DNA of 5,467 nucleotides from SCTG01 sp964384595 (lineage in GTDB: Bacteria > Nitrospirota > Nitrospiria > Nitrospirales > NS-4), in contig CAYLLY010000140.1 in NCBI GenBank assembly GCA_964384595.1, positions 1 through 5,467 of the forward strand. Direction: 5' to 3'. Made by a program: the position numbers and the translations under genes. Of the stretch, positions 5,416 through 5,467 are shown piece by piece. The notes under the pieces were generated by a model. That model worked only from the letters and a program-made list of their open reading frames with translations, was not told the origin of the DNA and ran no database searches. How positions within the stretch are numbered: position 1 is the first letter of the stretch; every line of letters starts with the position of its first letter.

Positions 5416-5467
5416 TTGAAAAGCAGGCGTGACCTCCGTAGGATGGCCCCCCGTGTTGCCGAATCCC

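Noticed and set aside
5124..5432. 102-codon plus-strand frame from a TTG
   Set aside because: Opposite the 54-aa gene, no convincing ribosome binding site, and its end translates the dispersed repeat (ALRQTQDRL).
5416..5467. Possible gene end or start at the right edge
   Set aside because: All minus-strand frames are open at the edge and too short to judge; the forward ATG near 5443 has no ribosome binding site.
1..5467. CRISPR arrays, tRNA/rRNA genes, insertion sequences
   Set aside because: No regularly spaced repeats, cloverleaf-like sequence, ribosomal RNA motifs or transposase frames were seen.

Overview
The window looks like part of a Nitrospira (phylum Nitrospirota, nitrite-oxidising bacterium) chromosome. 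The main reason is the 964-base minus-strand reading frame at the left edge. It encodes the N-terminal 321 residues of a twin-arginine-exported molybdoenzyme whose sequence I recognise as the Nitrospira-type nitrite oxidoreductase alpha subunit (NxrA). The coding DNA is GC-rich with GC-rich third codon positions, while the long intergenic stretch is clearly richer in A+T. I cannot tell a canonical nitrite oxidiser from a comammox Nitrospira with this window alone.

All supported genes lie on the minus strand, so in transcription order the layout runs right to left. (1) 5313-5467: upstream region with a short dispersed-repeat-like sequence (5391-5415), a possible promoter and a 9-bp inverted repeat. 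(2) 5148-5312: a 54-residue protein of unknown function with a good ribosome binding site. (3) 2995-5073: a 692-residue membrane histidine kinase (TM - CHASE3-like periplasmic domain - TM - HAMP - GAF - HisKA - HATPase). (4) 1539-3002: a 487-residue NtrC-type response regulator (receiver - sigma-54 AAA+ with intact GAFTGA - Fis-type HTH) whose start overlaps the kinase stop by 8 bp. (5) 965-1538: a 574-bp intergenic control region. (6) 1-964: nxrA, running off the window.

The most interesting point is how these parts fit. The intergenic region carries a well-spaced sigma-54 (-24/-12) promoter, TGGCAACCCCCTTGCT at 1155-1140, pointing at nxrA. The adjacent two-component operon encodes exactly the kind of activator such a promoter needs. 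An IHF-like site lies between the promoter and candidate upstream activator sites, and the predicted ~165-nt nxrA leader carries a 24-bp imperfect palindrome and a G-rich tract. The inference is that this kinase/regulator pair activates nitrite oxidoreductase transcription through sigma-54. The signal it senses cannot be read from the sequence. No RNA genes, insertion sequences or CRISPR arrays were seen.
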